Source of the DNA: Marinobacterium iners DSM 11526
GTDB taxonomy: Bacteria > Pseudomonadota > Gammaproteobacteria > Pseudomonadales > Balneatricaceae
Direction: 5' to 3'
Length of the DNA stretch: 64,000 bases
NCBI RefSeq assembly: GCF_900107855.1
Contig: NZ_FNRJ01000002.1
Location: 8,453-72,452 of the forward strand
The notes under the pieces: model-generated
What the model was told of the DNA's origin: nothing
The model's database searches: none
Seen by the model: the letters and a program-made list of their open reading frames with translations, nothing else
Translations under genes and position numbers: made by a program
Part shown: one piece after another, positions 36,428-46,568 of the stretch
Layout of the letters: each line of letters starts with the position of its first letter
Numbering within the stretch: the stretch's first letter is position 1

Positions 36428-36501
36428 CCTCCAAAAGATTCGTCCTTTCAGTGAGACTACCCGAATAACAGACGGGATTCGACCATCGAAGATCAATAAA
36501 A

Positions 36502-36771
36502 CTACAAATTCATCAGCGGCTGAATCAATCCCGGTTCTGTTGTCTCGGCCTCCCGACTCCAACCGGATGAGGTGACCTCTACCAGTGCGTTTTTAACGCG
36601 GCGCTCGTCCGGCCTTGTGCGTGCCATCCTGATGCAGGTAGAGGCATCAGCCAGAAGCATTTTCTGGCGGTCACTCAACTTTTCAATTCGCCCCTTTCTC
36701 AAGGCCGACACGATTTCATTGTGACCCGCCTCAGCGAGAGTCCTAATAAGCTGTTCGAGTTCAAAGTTCAT
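36502..36771 (-). CDS. Unrecognised 89-residue protein paired with DUF4258
   Basis: A small, largely helical and charged protein with a clear GGAGG 6 bases before the ATG. It starts 11 bases after the DUF4258 gene, so the two form a pair. A pairing of a RelE-fold-like protein with a small helical protein recalls a toxin-antitoxin module, but I see no HTH or known antitoxin motif. Confidence 0.7.
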   Translation of the reverse strand: MNFELEQLIRTLAEAGHNEIVSALRKGRIEKLSDRQKMLLADASTCIRMARTRPDERRVKNALVEVTSSGWSREAETTEPGLIQPLMNL

Positions 36772-36782
36772 CCGACACCTCC

Positions 36783-37124
36783 TTAGTGCAGGTGACGATG
36801 CTTGCGCTTATTGGGACGGATTGCCCGCAAGTCATGATTGCGATACACCGTAATCACGGAGTCGCAATCCACGCTGGTGAGTACTTGAACTCCATCCAAG
36901 CCTTTCAACTCCGGATGCTGCTTGCCCAACTTCTGGATCTCCTTGCGTCCAATGACATGATAGAGCGTGCGGCGAGCGTGAATTTTGCGGCCGAACTGGA
37001 TTGCCAGCTCCACCGCTTCTTCACTTATTCCGCGCTGGTCCATACGCTGACGGGCATGCTCAGTCAGTATATAGTCTTCATTAGATTGATCGGTAGACGA
37101 TTGAATTGCGGCTTGATTTGGCAT
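36783..37124 (-). CDS. DUF4258 domain protein
   Basis: 113 residues. The pattern YILTEHARQRMDQRGISEEAVELAI followed by a beta-rich half (LYHVIGRKEI...VITVYRNH) is that of DUF4258, a small fold often compared with RelE-type toxins. GGGAG lies 10 bases before the ATG. It is the first gene of an operon that continues with the 89-residue gene and probably the PIWI gene. A sigma-54-like promoter lies 36-52 bases upstream. Confidence 0.75.
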   Translation of the reverse strand: MPNQAAIQSSTDQSNEDYILTEHARQRMDQRGISEEAVELAIQFGRKIHARRTLYHVIGRKEIQKLGKQHPELKGLDGVQVLTSVDCDSVITVYRNHDLRAIRPNKRKHRHLH

Positions 37125-37159
37125 GTCTGCTTCTCCCTCGTTAGTTTCAATAGAGGTAT

Positions 37160-37176
37160 TGCAAACCTGATGCCAT
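37160..37176 (-). promoter_or_regulatory. Sigma-54-like promoter of the DUF4258-PIWI operon
   Basis: Minus strand reads ATGGCATCAGGTTTGCA. The -12 half TTTGCA is perfect, and GG-GC spacing is correct. Its start site would fall about 25 bases before the DUF4258 ATG. Confidence 0.65.
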
Positions 37177-37270
37177 ACACTATCAGTCTTTAAATATCAT
37201 GCAGTTACATGCAAAAATAAAATAGTACGCAACCAGAAACTAATATAGATTTATTTATTTGTAATTTTTT

Positions 37271-38240
37271 TTATGCGTCTTCCTGGCTGACGACCCAGCC
37301 AACGGCACTGACAATACCCCAGTTTCCGCTTTGATTAGGTCGGCGCCACTTAGCAACCTGCATTTCGCGTAAGTAATCGAGGGCTTCCTCGTACTCAGAA
37401 AACCGCTTTTCATCACCCTTGACTCCAACCGTGTACTGATTATTGCGGGCACACAGCACAGGGCAGAAGATGCTCCCATCTGAGGCCATAGGGACCTGGT
37501 AGCTAGCGGTAGATCTATCCGTGCAATTCGTATTCTTCGATGCGGTCTTGGCCTTCATGATCATCCCTTCCGATTCATTGTTAGAAAGGTCGAGGCCTTC
37601 TACGTTATCTGGAGTATCAAGACCCAGTTGAAGTGCGATCTCTTCTCGAGCGACATCGTCCAACTCTACCCAGATTACCGCGCCGCTTTTATGCCGGTAG
37701 GAAACCGGGCAGAGTAAAGGCATCACATCCTCCAGCACCCAGGCATGATTCCACTTGTAGTCGGCATGACTGTATCGTGACGACGGTACACAATGCTTTT
37801 CTTCGTGAACGGCCAACTGATCGGCTGTGAACGGGCCTTTTACATCCACCAAACTTGCCACGCCCACCACCGTACCGGCGAAGAGGCCGAAATACTTCCA
37901 GATATCCGAGACCGCGTTGACCTTGATTCCTACTGCCCGGGCGATGGTGAAGGCCATCCAGGCTTCCAGCGCCATGGACACCACCACCACCACGCCCATC
38001 TTGACGGGCAGACCGGCCAGCACCATATTGGTCACCGCAACGAGAGTGATCACCTGCTTGATTCGGGCTTCGTCGGACGCTCCCGGAATGTCGCCCCCCT
38101 CCCCCCCGGAACGGCTCGAACACAAAGTCGCGCAAACGGACATTGGAGAACAGCGCTTTCACGCGCTCCAGATTCTCTTCTAGCTACTCTTTGGTGGCGC
38201 CTGTTGGGTAGCTGCTTAACATTTCCCTAAGTTGTTCCAT
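37271..38240 (-). pseudogene. Decayed gene for a predicted membrane protein, with nonsense and frameshift changes
   Basis: A good start (ATG at 38240, AGAGG upstream) opens a frame MEQLREMLSSYPTGATKE that hits TAG at codon 19, then continues in the same frame (LEENLERVKALFSNVRLRDF) up to a run of seven G at 38101-38107 (C on the plus strand). One extra G there would join it to the 290-codon frame that holds two membrane helices (VITLVAVTNMVLAG, VVVVVSMALEAWMAF) and a C-terminal domain ending WGIVSAVGW. Two independent lesions argue for a pseudogene; the G-run could also be a sequencing error or phase-variable. I do not recognise the family. Confidence 0.7.
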
Positions 38241-38438
38241 TCGGGCACCTCTCTACATCCTTGATCTTGGGAGGTAATAATCAGGCCATCAGGTTCATGC
38301 TGGCTGTTCTTTGATCCAATAGCTCTCTCGAGAATAATCGAATCAAACAACGATATAAAAAATAATCTTTTATTTTCAACATCTTAAATACAAACAGCTT
38401 GATTCACTTCCGCTCCAGTCAAACAACGGTCAAACAAA

Positions 38439-39908
38439 TCAGGCCCAGCACGGGATGTAGCGCATCGCCTTGGAGCCCGCCTCCGGGTCGTAGGGCCGAA
38501 TTAATTCTGCTTTCACCGCGTCTTTGATGATACGGCTAACCATGGCAGCGTTCTTGGGCTCAATGCCGAAGCGCTCGCGCAGAGTGGTGTTGTTCATGTG
38601 CTCCCGGTTGACGTATTTGAGGCAGCAGTGCATGTAGCAGGCCAGCATCCGCTCCTCTTTATCCATAGCGGCGAACTCTTTATGGCCGAACAATACGGAG
38701 CGGGTATGGTGGTCGGTTACCTCAAACACCGGTGCGGGTAACTGATAGAACTCGGTTTGAAACACCACTTTATCGATACCGGTGCCACGCTCTTCGCAGA
38801 TATTGATGCGCCGCATAAAGGATGCCAGCGCCTCGTTCCGGCTCTGGGGCGGTGAATCCAGAAAGCGCTGTGGCTCGACCAGCGGAGTACCGGGATTGGA
38901 AATTTCCATGCGCTGATCGAACAGCTCTATCATTGGCCCGGTGCCGGTCAGTGAGAAATCCTGATGGATGATGGCATTGGCGACCAACTCGCGGATCGCC
39001 AGCTCTGGGTACATCGGCACCTCTTTACGAAATGCCTTGCCGATCTCTTCGTTGGAAGGCAACAGAGTTTTGATGTAGTCGATCAATCCCTCAAAGCCAA
39101 CCGCATAGCCCTTGCTGCCCTCAAGCTCCCGAACGGTTTCGACTCGGCTATTACCACGATAAAGTACAAGGCGCACTGCCTTGCGCCCAAGGTGATGAAA
39201 ATCCTGTAGCTTCTTGGCAAATAGGATCGCGCCCAAGTTGGTGATATACCACCCGCCGCCATCGGCTCGTTTGAGTAACTTGTCTGCTTCCAGCGCAGCC
39301 AGAATGCCATCACGCCCCTCCGGTAGCGGTTGCTGAGTCAGCTCGAAATAGGCAGGGTAATCGAGCAGCTTAAGCACTTGCTCTACGCTGCTGCTCTCGG
39401 TCGCCAACTGGCGTTCGAACGGGGTCTGATCGAACACGCGCCACAAGGCCCGCTCCTTTTCGGCGTACTCGCGCAGTTTTTTCTTGTACGACCCCACGCG
39501 GATATATTCCACACCATCAAACTGTACCGGCGTATGGGTAGCCGCCTGAACCTCCAAAATCACTACCGACAGTGCGTCACCGGTGGCGAATTCATAAAAG
39601 CGGAAGTGAATTTTGGGTGCCGTTTTCTGCAGCAACCAGCTCTCCAGCTCCTGTTGCTTGTGCCGTGCGCTAGAGGGTTTGAAACGGGTGCCGACCACTT
39701 CATGGGAGGCGTTATCAATACCCCAGACCAGATAGGCAGACTGCTTGCCCACCAACGCCGCCGAGTTGGCCAGCGCCGAGATATATTCGCCAATCATCGG
39801 CGGATCGTCGTTGTCGTGCTTAAACTCCACCCATTCGGTTTCGCTGGGCAGGCGGCATAGCTCCCGCAGTAGGCTTTGCAGCTGTTCTAAGGTTTGATCG
39901 ACGGGCAT
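38439..39908 (-). CDS. Schlafen AlbA_2 domain protein with GHKL-like ATPase domain
   Basis: 489 residues. The N-terminal AlbA_2 domain (EWVEFKHDNDDPPMIGEYISALANSAAL, then AYLVWGIDN) is a nucleic-acid-binding Schlafen fold. A HATPase_c_4-like segment (RELVANAIIHQDFSLTGTGPMIELFDQRMEISNPG) follows near residue 310, with a winged helix at the C-terminus. Proteins of this type are common beside type I restriction genes and are often called RecG-like regulators; their function is not settled. It lies downstream of hsdS on the same strand. Confidence 0.82.
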   Translation of the reverse strand: MPVDQTLEQLQSLLRELCRLPSETEWVEFKHDNDDPPMIGEYISALANSAALVGKQSAYLVWGIDNASHEVVGTRFKPSSARHKQQELESWLLQKTAPKIHFRFYEFATGDALSVVILEVQAATHTPVQFDGVEYIRVGSYKKKLREYAEKERALWRVFDQTPFERQLATESSSVEQVLKLLDYPAYFELTQQPLPEGRDGILAALEADKLLKRADGGGWYITNLGAILFAKKLQDFHHLGRKAVRLVLYRGNSRVETVRELEGSKGYAVGFEGLIDYIKTLLPSNEEIGKAFRKEVPMYPELAIRELVANAIIHQDFSLTGTGPMIELFDQRMEISNPGTPLVEPQRFLDSPPQSRNEALASFMRRINICEERGTGIDKVVFQTEFYQLPAPVFEVTDHHTRSVLFGHKEFAAMDKEERMLACYMHCCLKYVNREHMNNTTLRERFGIEPKNAAMVSRIIKDAVKAELIRPYDPEAGSKAMRYIPCWA

Positions 39909-39921
39909 TTCATTATTCCGT

Positions 39922-40098
39922 TCAAAGGGCTGCGGCGTTACATACTAACCCAGACCGCAGCAACACACCGCACACTGGCACTTTATCCTGCCCCAGCCAG
40001 TCGGCTGTGCAGGGCCATTCGCCCGGTGTGAATTGCGGCTCCTTGAGTCGTAGGGTGAGTGCAGGCGGGTTAGCTGGGGTGGTTGAGCTGTCTGGCAT
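39922..40098 (-). CDS. Small hypothetical protein after hsdS
   Basis: 58 residues from the ATG at 40098 (MPDSSTTPANPPALTLRLKE...); the frame can be extended to 40239. The ribosome-binding site is poor. SymE-type toxins often occupy this position beside hsdS, and the PALTLRLKE segment is faintly reminiscent, but I do not see the rest of the AbrB-like fold. It may be a decayed copy. Confidence 0.35.
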   Translation of the reverse strand: MPDSSTTPANPPALTLRLKEPQFTPGEWPCTADWLGQDKVPVCGVLLRSGLVCNAAAL

Positions 40099-40260
40099 GG
40101 CAACGTCCGTGTTGATGGGTAGTTTCTTTAGGGTTGGGTGGCAGCTGGCTGGTGTTTCATAGCTGACCGCCAACAAATTTGACGAGATCAAATTTGGACA
40201 GCCGCAGGCTGGGGTGAAACCCCGAACGCACGGGTGCACGAGTCAACGCTTGCTGGCGGC

Positions 40261-41451
40261 TCACAGCTCACCTCGAAAGGCTTGTTGGCTTACTGACTCA
40301 AATAGCCCTTCGCCTGAAGACCCTTTCATTTTTCCAACCATATTGAAAACCGATTGCCGCACGCATTCATAACGGTTCTGAAGTTCCACGGGGGGCAATG
40401 GGAGTTTAAGGTCTTTCAACTGCTGAGCTGTGAGCTGAGGAACCGCAGCACCTTGACCATTTTTTTGAAGCTGGGCTTTAATCGCGCGCGATGTAATTAA
40501 ATCGTGCAGATATACGTTTGTGGCATTTCGATTGGGCCTGATGATCATCATCTGAGCATTTATGAACGCTGTATCATGCTCAGATTCAAAGATGCAGCAA
40601 GCCCCAAGTGTACCTCTAAGGGTGATAATGAGATCACCTTGTCTGGCCTTACCACGGGAAAGCGAATCAAATTTCTCTTTAGTGATGTACTGGCATGTCT
40701 TCAAGCTAAGTTCATCTTGGAGGATGTTTTTGGTACTCAAAAACAGAACCCCCGCATCAACAATGTCCTCGCCACTCGGATAGTTAGAAGAGCGATCACC
40801 GTTTTCAAAGCTCGAAAACTCTGACATTGGCACCATATCCCACCCCTTCGGATTAGTCACTGGGTCACCAAACATCTCCAGAAATACGCTGCGGAGGAAC
40901 TGGTCGGCGAGGTCGATGGCTTGCTGGCGTTTGCGACGCAGAGCGTCGGCCTTATCGAGGATGGCGGCGATGCGGTGTTGTTCAGCCAAAGGTGGGAGGG
41001 GAATTTCAAAAGACTTAAGATCCCTCGCAGAGAGATTTGGCTGTGCAGCCCCATTTTGATAAGCAGAAATCTGATTTTTACATAGTGGGCTTTTTAGGAA
41101 GTGAGCTAAGTAAGATTTCGATAAGTGCTCGCCATTACGTAAGATTACCAACGAAGAAGCAATTGCCCCGTCCTCAATGTCATCAACTACCGCAAACTTG
41201 CCAAGCGACCCTCTTAAACAAAAGAGAATATCACCCTTTCGAATTTTCCCGTTGCTAAGCAAATCAAACCGATCGCGTGTGATGAAGTTAAGCCCATCTT
41301 TACTGACTGCGTTATCACTAAGATTACCGGCATTGATGAAAGGAATTCCCTTTTCGACAAAAGCATCCCCAGAAGGGTAATTCTTACCTCTATCGCCATT
41401 TTCAAATGAGCAAAGCTCACCAAGACGCCAAATCGGCCAAGATGTGCTCAC
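40261..41451 (-). CDS. hsdS: Type I restriction-modification specificity subunit HsdS
   Basis: 396 residues with two target-recognition domains (about 1-150 and 205-345), each ending in a conserved helix with LPLPP ([27 protein letters not shown] and [13 protein letters not shown]). Both recognition domains begin with nearly the same sequence, SFENGDR..NYPSG, and align with each other along their length. Half-subunits in HsdS each read one half of a bipartite site, so the two half-sites may be similar. The start overlaps hsdM by 4 bases. Confidence 0.93.
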   Translation of the reverse strand: MSTSWPIWRLGELCSFENGDRGKNYPSGDAFVEKGIPFINAGNLSDNAVSKDGLNFITRDRFDLLSNGKIRKGDILFCLRGSLGKFAVVDDIEDGAIASSLVILRNGEHLSKSYLAHFLKSPLCKNQISAYQNGAAQPNLSARDLKSFEIPLPPLAEQHRIAAILDKADALRRKRQQAIDLADQFLRSVFLEMFGDPVTNPKGWDMVPMSEFSSFENGDRSSNYPSGEDIVDAGVLFLSTKNILQDELSLKTCQYITKEKFDSLSRGKARQGDLIITLRGTLGACCIFESEHDTAFINAQMMIIRPNRNATNVYLHDLITSRAIKAQLQKNGQGAAVPQLTAQQLKDLKLPLPPVELQNRYECVRQSVFNMVGKMKGSSGEGLFESVSQQAFRGEL

Positions 41452-42989
41452 AGCATCCCCTCCAGCTCTTCCAGGTCCTGCTGAATCTCCACCTCCAGCG
41501 CCTTCAACCGAGCCAATATCACCTTCGGCGGCTCATACTCCTCCGCTTCGTATACCTGCTCTTTATAGCGGTTCAGCGAGAGGTCGTACTTGTTGCCGGC
41601 AATCTCGTCACGGCTGACCCAGAATGATTTGGCGGTACGGTCGTTCTGATCGGACTCTGCCACGGACTTGTCCCGGGCACGGAACTGCGCCACCAGCTCT
41701 GGCAGGTCGTTGGCTTCGATCTTCTGGCGCTTGTCATCCAGGGAAAAGCCATCGGCTTCCACATCGTAGAACCAGACGTGGTCGGTCTCGCCGCCCTTGG
41801 TGAAGATCAGGATGGCCGTCGACACACCGGCATAGGGCTTGAACACGCCGCTGGGCAGTTTGACGACGGCTTCCAGCTGGTTGTCATCCACTAAGTGCTT
41901 GCGCAGCTGCTGATGTGCCTTGGAGGAGCCGAACAGTACGCCATCCGGCACGATGGTGGCACTGCGACCGCCCAGCTTGAGCATGCGCATGATCAGCGCC
42001 ACAAACAGCAGCTCGGTCTTTTTGGTTTTGACGGTACGCAGCAGGCCCGGATCGACATCCTCTTCGTCGAGGCTGCCCTTGAACGGCGGGTTGGCCAGAA
42101 TCAGGTCAAAGCCTTCGCTGGCTTCCGTCGGGAAGCGCTCACCAAAGCGCTGACTCAGGGTGTCCTGGTAGTGGATATCCGGCTCGGCCACACCGTGCAT
42201 TACCAGGTTCATAGCCGCGATACGCAGCATGGTGGCATCGAAGTCGAAGCCGTGGAACATGTCACTGTCGATGTGGTGGCGATGTTCGTGCAACAGGTCG
42301 CCCAGGTAGATTTTCTGCTCGACCGTGTTGCCCTTCTCGTCCGTTACGGACTCGGCGATCACACCTTCCGGCGAGCTGTATTTTTCCAGCAGGTATTCAT
42401 AGCAGGTGGCGAGGAATCCCGCCGTACCACAGGCCGGGTCGGCAATGCGCCAGGTCGGTTCCGGGTCCAGCATCTCGACGATGGCGCGGATGATGTGGCG
42501 CGGGGTACGGAACTGGCCATTGATGCCTGCAGTGGTCAGCTTGGAGAGCAGGTACTCGTACAGATCACCCTTGGTGTCGCTGGTTTCCAGCGGCAGCTCG
42601 TTGATCATGTTGACCGCTTTCACCAGCAGGCTCGGCTTCTGGATCATCAGCTGGGCGTCTTTCATGAACTCGGCAAACAGGGTGCCCTCGCCTGCCAGAT
42701 CCTTGAAGTGCGGAAACACACGATCCCTCACCAGCGAGAACATCTGCTCGGCCGGCAGGTGGCGGAAGTTCTCCCAGCGGATATCCTGGTCCACCGCCGA
42801 AAAACGGTTGTTAAATCCTTTGCCGGTGCGCTGAGCGCGCTTTTCGTCGCGGCGCTCGTTCAGATCGAGCATGCGGGCGTACATCAGGAAGGTAATCTGT
42901 TCCACCACGGTCAGCGGGTTGGTGATACCTCCGGTCCAGAACTCTTCCCAAAGCTTGTCGATCTTGTTTCTCAGTTCACCGGTAATCAT
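41448..42989 (-). CDS. hsdM: Type I restriction-modification methyltransferase HsdM
   Basis: 513 residues. N6-adenine methyltransferase with a helical N-terminal HsdM domain, the AdoMet motif [11 protein letters not shown] near residue 180 and the catalytic motif NPPF ([15 protein letters not shown]). With HsdS it methylates host DNA, and with HsdR it cuts unmodified DNA. It starts 71 bases after hsdR, and its stop overlaps the hsdS start. Confidence 0.96.
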   Translation of the reverse strand: MITGELRNKIDKLWEEFWTGGITNPLTVVEQITFLMYARMLDLNERRDEKRAQRTGKGFNNRFSAVDQDIRWENFRHLPAEQMFSLVRDRVFPHFKDLAGEGTLFAEFMKDAQLMIQKPSLLVKAVNMINELPLETSDTKGDLYEYLLSKLTTAGINGQFRTPRHIIRAIVEMLDPEPTWRIADPACGTAGFLATCYEYLLEKYSSPEGVIAESVTDEKGNTVEQKIYLGDLLHEHRHHIDSDMFHGFDFDATMLRIAAMNLVMHGVAEPDIHYQDTLSQRFGERFPTEASEGFDLILANPPFKGSLDEEDVDPGLLRTVKTKKTELLFVALIMRMLKLGGRSATIVPDGVLFGSSKAHQQLRKHLVDDNQLEAVVKLPSGVFKPYAGVSTAILIFTKGGETDHVWFYDVEADGFSLDDKRQKIEANDLPELVAQFRARDKSVAESDQNDRTAKSFWVSRDEIAGNKYDLSLNRYKEQVYEAEEYEPPKVILARLKALEVEIQQDLEELEGML

Positions 42990-43060
42990 GCGGTACTCTC
43001 ATTGCCATCAATTGTTGCCATTCGCGTATTGCCCGCTCTACGGGCAGCAAAAACGTATAT

Positions 43061-46000
43061 TTAAATCGACACCCGTTTCGCGGTGCTCTGTTTCTGTGGT
43101 CCCAACTCAACGCCGAACTGCTTGACCAGCTCTACCAGCGCATCCGCGGTACTTTCATCAGTGAATACACCGTCCAGTCCATCCGTATCCAGTGCGGTAA
43201 ACGGATGATCATACAGCTGGGCCAGGTTGATGGTGCCGAACCGGCACAGGTGGTTTTTCAGCAGGCCGATAAAGCGCTGCTGACGGCTGTCCAGGTGGAT
43301 ATGGTTCTGCTGCACAAAGCGCGTAAAGGCCGCTTCAACCGCCTGGCTGTCCATGCCGATCAGTGTGCGCAGCAACTGGTCCAGACTGGCACCAGATTCC
43401 GGGAAGAAGTCTTTTAGCGTATCCAGATCAAGACTCGGGTTCTGGATATGCACCAGTGCGTTGAGCTGCTCCAGCTCGGTCTCGGTCACGGGTTCACCCT
43501 TGCGGATCTTGGCCAGTACCGGATCGGACTCGAACAAAGGCGTCAGGGTTTTCTCTACCTCTTGGCGGAAAATCTGGTAATCGACTGTGACGATTTTGGT
43601 GGGTCGGTCAGCGATTTCGTACAACCCCTCGTCATCCTTGATATCGATAACCGGCAAGGCCTCCGCCGGTGGCGCTGTATCCTTGTCTCGCAGGTGAATG
43701 ATCCCCCGCAGCGCCAGGCGCTTCTCTTCCAGCGCTGCAAAGCTGACTGCCTGCCAGAAGCTGTCCTGCTGGATATCACGAATCTGGTCCGCCTGGGCAC
43801 GCACCGGGTTCAGGTGCATCGACAGCTTGCCGACCTTGGCCAGGATGGGCTGCTTGGCAACATCCATTTCAGACGGGTTGTTCAGCAGGATAAACTGCAG
43901 CTCTGTCAGCTGAAGATCCCAGCGCAGCGCTTCAGACTGATTCTTGATGTCACGCCACTGCATCAGCGGTGCCATTTCGGTACGCAACAGCTGGCGGGTA
44001 TCCGGTGCAAAGGCGTCCAGACGCTTGGCATCACTGAGTTGAGCCTTGAGCTGCCAGTTGTCACGCACGGCGATACAGCGGTCATCCAGTGCATCGATAT
44101 CCGCCTTGATCAGTGCGACCGCCTGCTTGAACAGTTCCATCTCCGCCTTTTTCAGCGCCGTTTCGGCCAGATGAAGCCGTGCTTCAAACAGCTTCTCGCA
44201 CAGTGACTTGCCGGGGCGACCTTCATCCTCTGGCGGGTCCATGTCGAAATATTCGAAGTTGCCCCAGTGATCAAAGATCAGGAAGTGTGTCTTGGGCTGT
44301 CCCGACCCATACAGATCCGGACTCAGGCGCGTGCCACGACCGACCATCTGCCAGAACTTAACCTTGGACTTCACCGGCTTGGCAAAGACCAGATTCACCA
44401 CTTCCGGCACGTCGATACCGGTATCGAGCATATCCACTGAGATTGCGATGGTGATCTGGTCGTTACCCTCGGTCTTCTTGAAGGCGTCGATCAGATCTTC
44501 GGCACGGTCATACTTGGAGTGGATCACGCGACAGAAATTGCCGCCATGCTGCGGATACATCTCGCCAAACAGCTCGGATAACAATTCGGCATGCTGGATG
44601 CTGCGGGCGAAGATGATGCTTTTGCCGGGCAACTGGCCATCGGCATCACGCAGCCCCTTTTCCATCAGGTTACGCAGGATGGCTCGGTTGGTGTCCTTGT
44701 TGAACACTGCCTTGTCGATATCCGGCGCATCGAAGTCCAGTTCGTTCGGATCGAAGCCCTGCTCTTCCAGCTCGGCCAGCTGCTCATCGGTCAACGATTT
44801 GCCTTTGATACCCTCGCGCAGGAACTGAGTGGTATGGGTGACCACACGGAATGGCACAAGGTTACCATCAGCCACCGCCTGCTCCAGCGGGTAGTTGGCT
44901 GTAGGCAGCTTGTAGTCACAGCCAAACAACCGGCAAGTGGAGCGGCTGACCATCTCAACCGGTGTAGCGGTCAGACCAACCTGACGTGCATCGAAGTATT
45001 TGAACAGATCGCCATAGACGTTGTAGACCGAGCGATGGGATTCGTCCGCAATGATCAGGTCAAAATAGCCCACATCGAACTGCTCGTAGAGTCGCATCAT
45101 GCCGGGATAGGTCGCGACGTAAATGCGGGCGTTATCCAGGTATTTCTTGTCGCTTCGACCAACCACATACATCGGTTCTTTGGTGAACTCACTGAAGGCA
45201 TTGCGAGCCTGCTTGCGCAGTTCCTTGCGATCACAGAGGAAGAGCACACGCTTGGCCCAGCCTGCATCCAGCAGGCGCTTGGTCAGCGCAATGGAGACAC
45301 GGGTTTTACCGGTACCGGTCGCCTGCACGATCAGCGCCTTGCGATGTCCCAAGGCGAAACGCTCGCTGACACGAGTGATGGATTCCATCTGGTACAGGCG
45401 GCCCGCAACGTCGGTATCGATGGGCGTTGCGTTCAGATCCTTGCGCTGGGTGCGTTGCTGAATGAGGTACTGCAGGCTGTCCTTGCTGTAATAGCCATAG
45501 AGCTTGCGCGGCACGCTATCCAGCACATCATCCCAGATCCAGATATCGTAGCCGTTGGTATAGAAGATCACCGGGCGTTGGCTGAATTTTTTCTCAAGTG
45601 AATTGGCGTACAGCTTGGCTTGCTGACGACCTTTTTCCGGGTTGGCACGCGCACGTTTAGCCTCTACAACAGCTAGCGGCTTACCATTGTCATCCCAAAG
45701 CACGTAGTCACAGTAGCCGATACCGGTTGTGGTCGGTTGGCCATCCACTTCAACCTCAACACCCACCTGTTCGGTGTTACCGCCCTCCAGATCCACATCC
45801 CAGCCTGCCAGGCGCAATTCGCTGTCGATCAAACGACGTCGTGTCTCGGCCTCGTTCAGTTCGAGCGTATTGGTCGCCTGAGTGCTGGATTTGATGAATT
45901 GCTCGACCCTGCCCTGATCCTGCTGCTGTTTGAGTTTGGCCGCTTCACGCAGTGCCGCCTGTTCGGCCTCCTTCGCTGCCTCCAGCTCTTTCAGCGCATC

Positions 46001-46504
46001 TTCCAGTTGCACGGATTGCGAAGCCAGCTTCTCCTGCAGCGTCTTGTTCTTCTGCTTGAGTTCCGACTTGGCTGTTGGGGGCTGTATGGGTTTAGGCTCT
46101 TGGAATTCAGGGCATTGTTCACGGCTGCCATCCCCCTGAGCGATCAACAACCAGCAGCTCAGATGGAAGGCTTCCTTTACTAGCCAGGCAGCCGTATTGG
46201 CTGATACATCACCTTCATGAGCCGCCTTGTTGCCATGCATGCGGATGGCATGCAGCTTGTCGAGAATGACCTGCGGCACGACGGATTTGAAGCTGTCATT
46301 GTTCAGACGATCCATAAAGGTCGCATTGGGCTCTACGGGGAGCTTGAGCTCGCTGTAGACGACACCCACCAGCTTTTCGACAAAACAGCGGAGTTTGACC
46401 AACGAACTCTGCGGATCTAGATAGGCGTAGGTTTCAGCAAACCCGCCAAGGTCCGCAAGGTTGGGCCATTGTTCTCTGAGATGTTCAAAATTCATGGACT
46501 TCAT
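43061..46504 (-). CDS. hsdR: Type I restriction endonuclease subunit HsdR
   Basis: 1147 residues: an N-terminal DUF4145 domain ([15 protein letters not shown] near 90), a coiled coil (about 145-210), the endonuclease core with [21 protein letters not shown], then the SF2 translocase (Walker [16 protein letters not shown]-like box [12 protein letters not shown]-type TATPVEM, motif [13 protein letters not shown]). All catalytic elements look intact. A second ATG (46495) is possible. It follows the CARF activator gene after 64 bases, and those 64 bases contain a sigma-54-like promoter. Confidence 0.95.
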   Translation of the reverse strand: MKSMNFEHLREQWPNLADLGGFAETYAYLDPQSSLVKLRCFVEKLVGVVYSELKLPVEPNATFMDRLNNDSFKSVVPQVILDKLHAIRMHGNKAAHEGDVSANTAAWLVKEAFHLSCWLLIAQGDGSREQCPEFQEPKPIQPPTAKSELKQKNKTLQEKLASQSVQLEDALKELEAAKEAEQAALREAAKLKQQQDQGRVEQFIKSSTQATNTLELNEAETRRRLIDSELRLAGWDVDLEGGNTEQVGVEVEVDGQPTTTGIGYCDYVLWDDNGKPLAVVEAKRARANPEKGRQQAKLYANSLEKKFSQRPVIFYTNGYDIWIWDDVLDSVPRKLYGYYSKDSLQYLIQQRTQRKDLNATPIDTDVAGRLYQMESITRVSERFALGHRKALIVQATGTGKTRVSIALTKRLLDAGWAKRVLFLCDRKELRKQARNAFSEFTKEPMYVVGRSDKKYLDNARIYVATYPGMMRLYEQFDVGYFDLIIADESHRSVYNVYGDLFKYFDARQVGLTATPVEMVSRSTCRLFGCDYKLPTANYPLEQAVADGNLVPFRVVTHTTQFLREGIKGKSLTDEQLAELEEQGFDPNELDFDAPDIDKAVFNKDTNRAILRNLMEKGLRDADGQLPGKSIIFARSIQHAELLSELFGEMYPQHGGNFCRVIHSKYDRAEDLIDAFKKTEGNDQITIAISVDMLDTGIDVPEVVNLVFAKPVKSKVKFWQMVGRGTRLSPDLYGSGQPKTHFLIFDHWGNFEYFDMDPPEDEGRPGKSLCEKLFEARLHLAETALKKAEMELFKQAVALIKADIDALDDRCIAVRDNWQLKAQLSDAKRLDAFAPDTRQLLRTEMAPLMQWRDIKNQSEALRWDLQLTELQFILLNNPSEMDVAKQPILAKVGKLSMHLNPVRAQADQIRDIQQDSFWQAVSFAALEEKRLALRGIIHLRDKDTAPPAEALPVIDIKDDEGLYEIADRPTKIVTVDYQIFRQEVEKTLTPLFESDPVLAKIRKGEPVTETELEQLNALVHIQNPSLDLDTLKDFFPESGASLDQLLRTLIGMDSQAVEAAFTRFVQQNHIHLDSRQQRFIGLLKNHLCRFGTINLAQLYDHPFTALDTDGLDGVFTDESTADALVELVKQFGVELGPQKQSTAKRVSI

Positions 46505-46533
46505 GTCTTTCAGCCTGTGATGACTTCCTGTAA

Positions 46534-46550
46534 TCCAAGTATCGTGCCAA
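46534..46550 (-). promoter_or_regulatory. Sigma-54-like promoter of hsdRMS
   Basis: Minus strand reads TTGGCACGATACTTGGA. The -24 half TTGGCACG is perfect. The -12 half has TTGG in place of TTGC, so this is the weakest of the four at -12. Transcription would begin about 20 bases before the hsdR ATG, leaving a very short leader. Confidence 0.6.
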
Positions 46551-46568
46551 GTCAGGTTTCAAACCCGT

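Noticed and set aside
39922-40239. SymE-type toxin after hsdS
   Set aside because: The position fits, but beyond a short PALTLRLKE segment the protein does not follow the SymE pattern; kept only as a low-confidence hypothetical gene.
41895-43064. A 389-codon plus-strand frame opposite hsdM
   Set aside because: Fully covered by a canonical methyltransferase; the antisense composition (rich in His, Val, Gln) is typical of mirror frames.
44591-45601. A 336-codon plus-strand frame opposite hsdR
   Set aside because: Shadow of the HsdR motor domain; no ribosome-binding site or domain.
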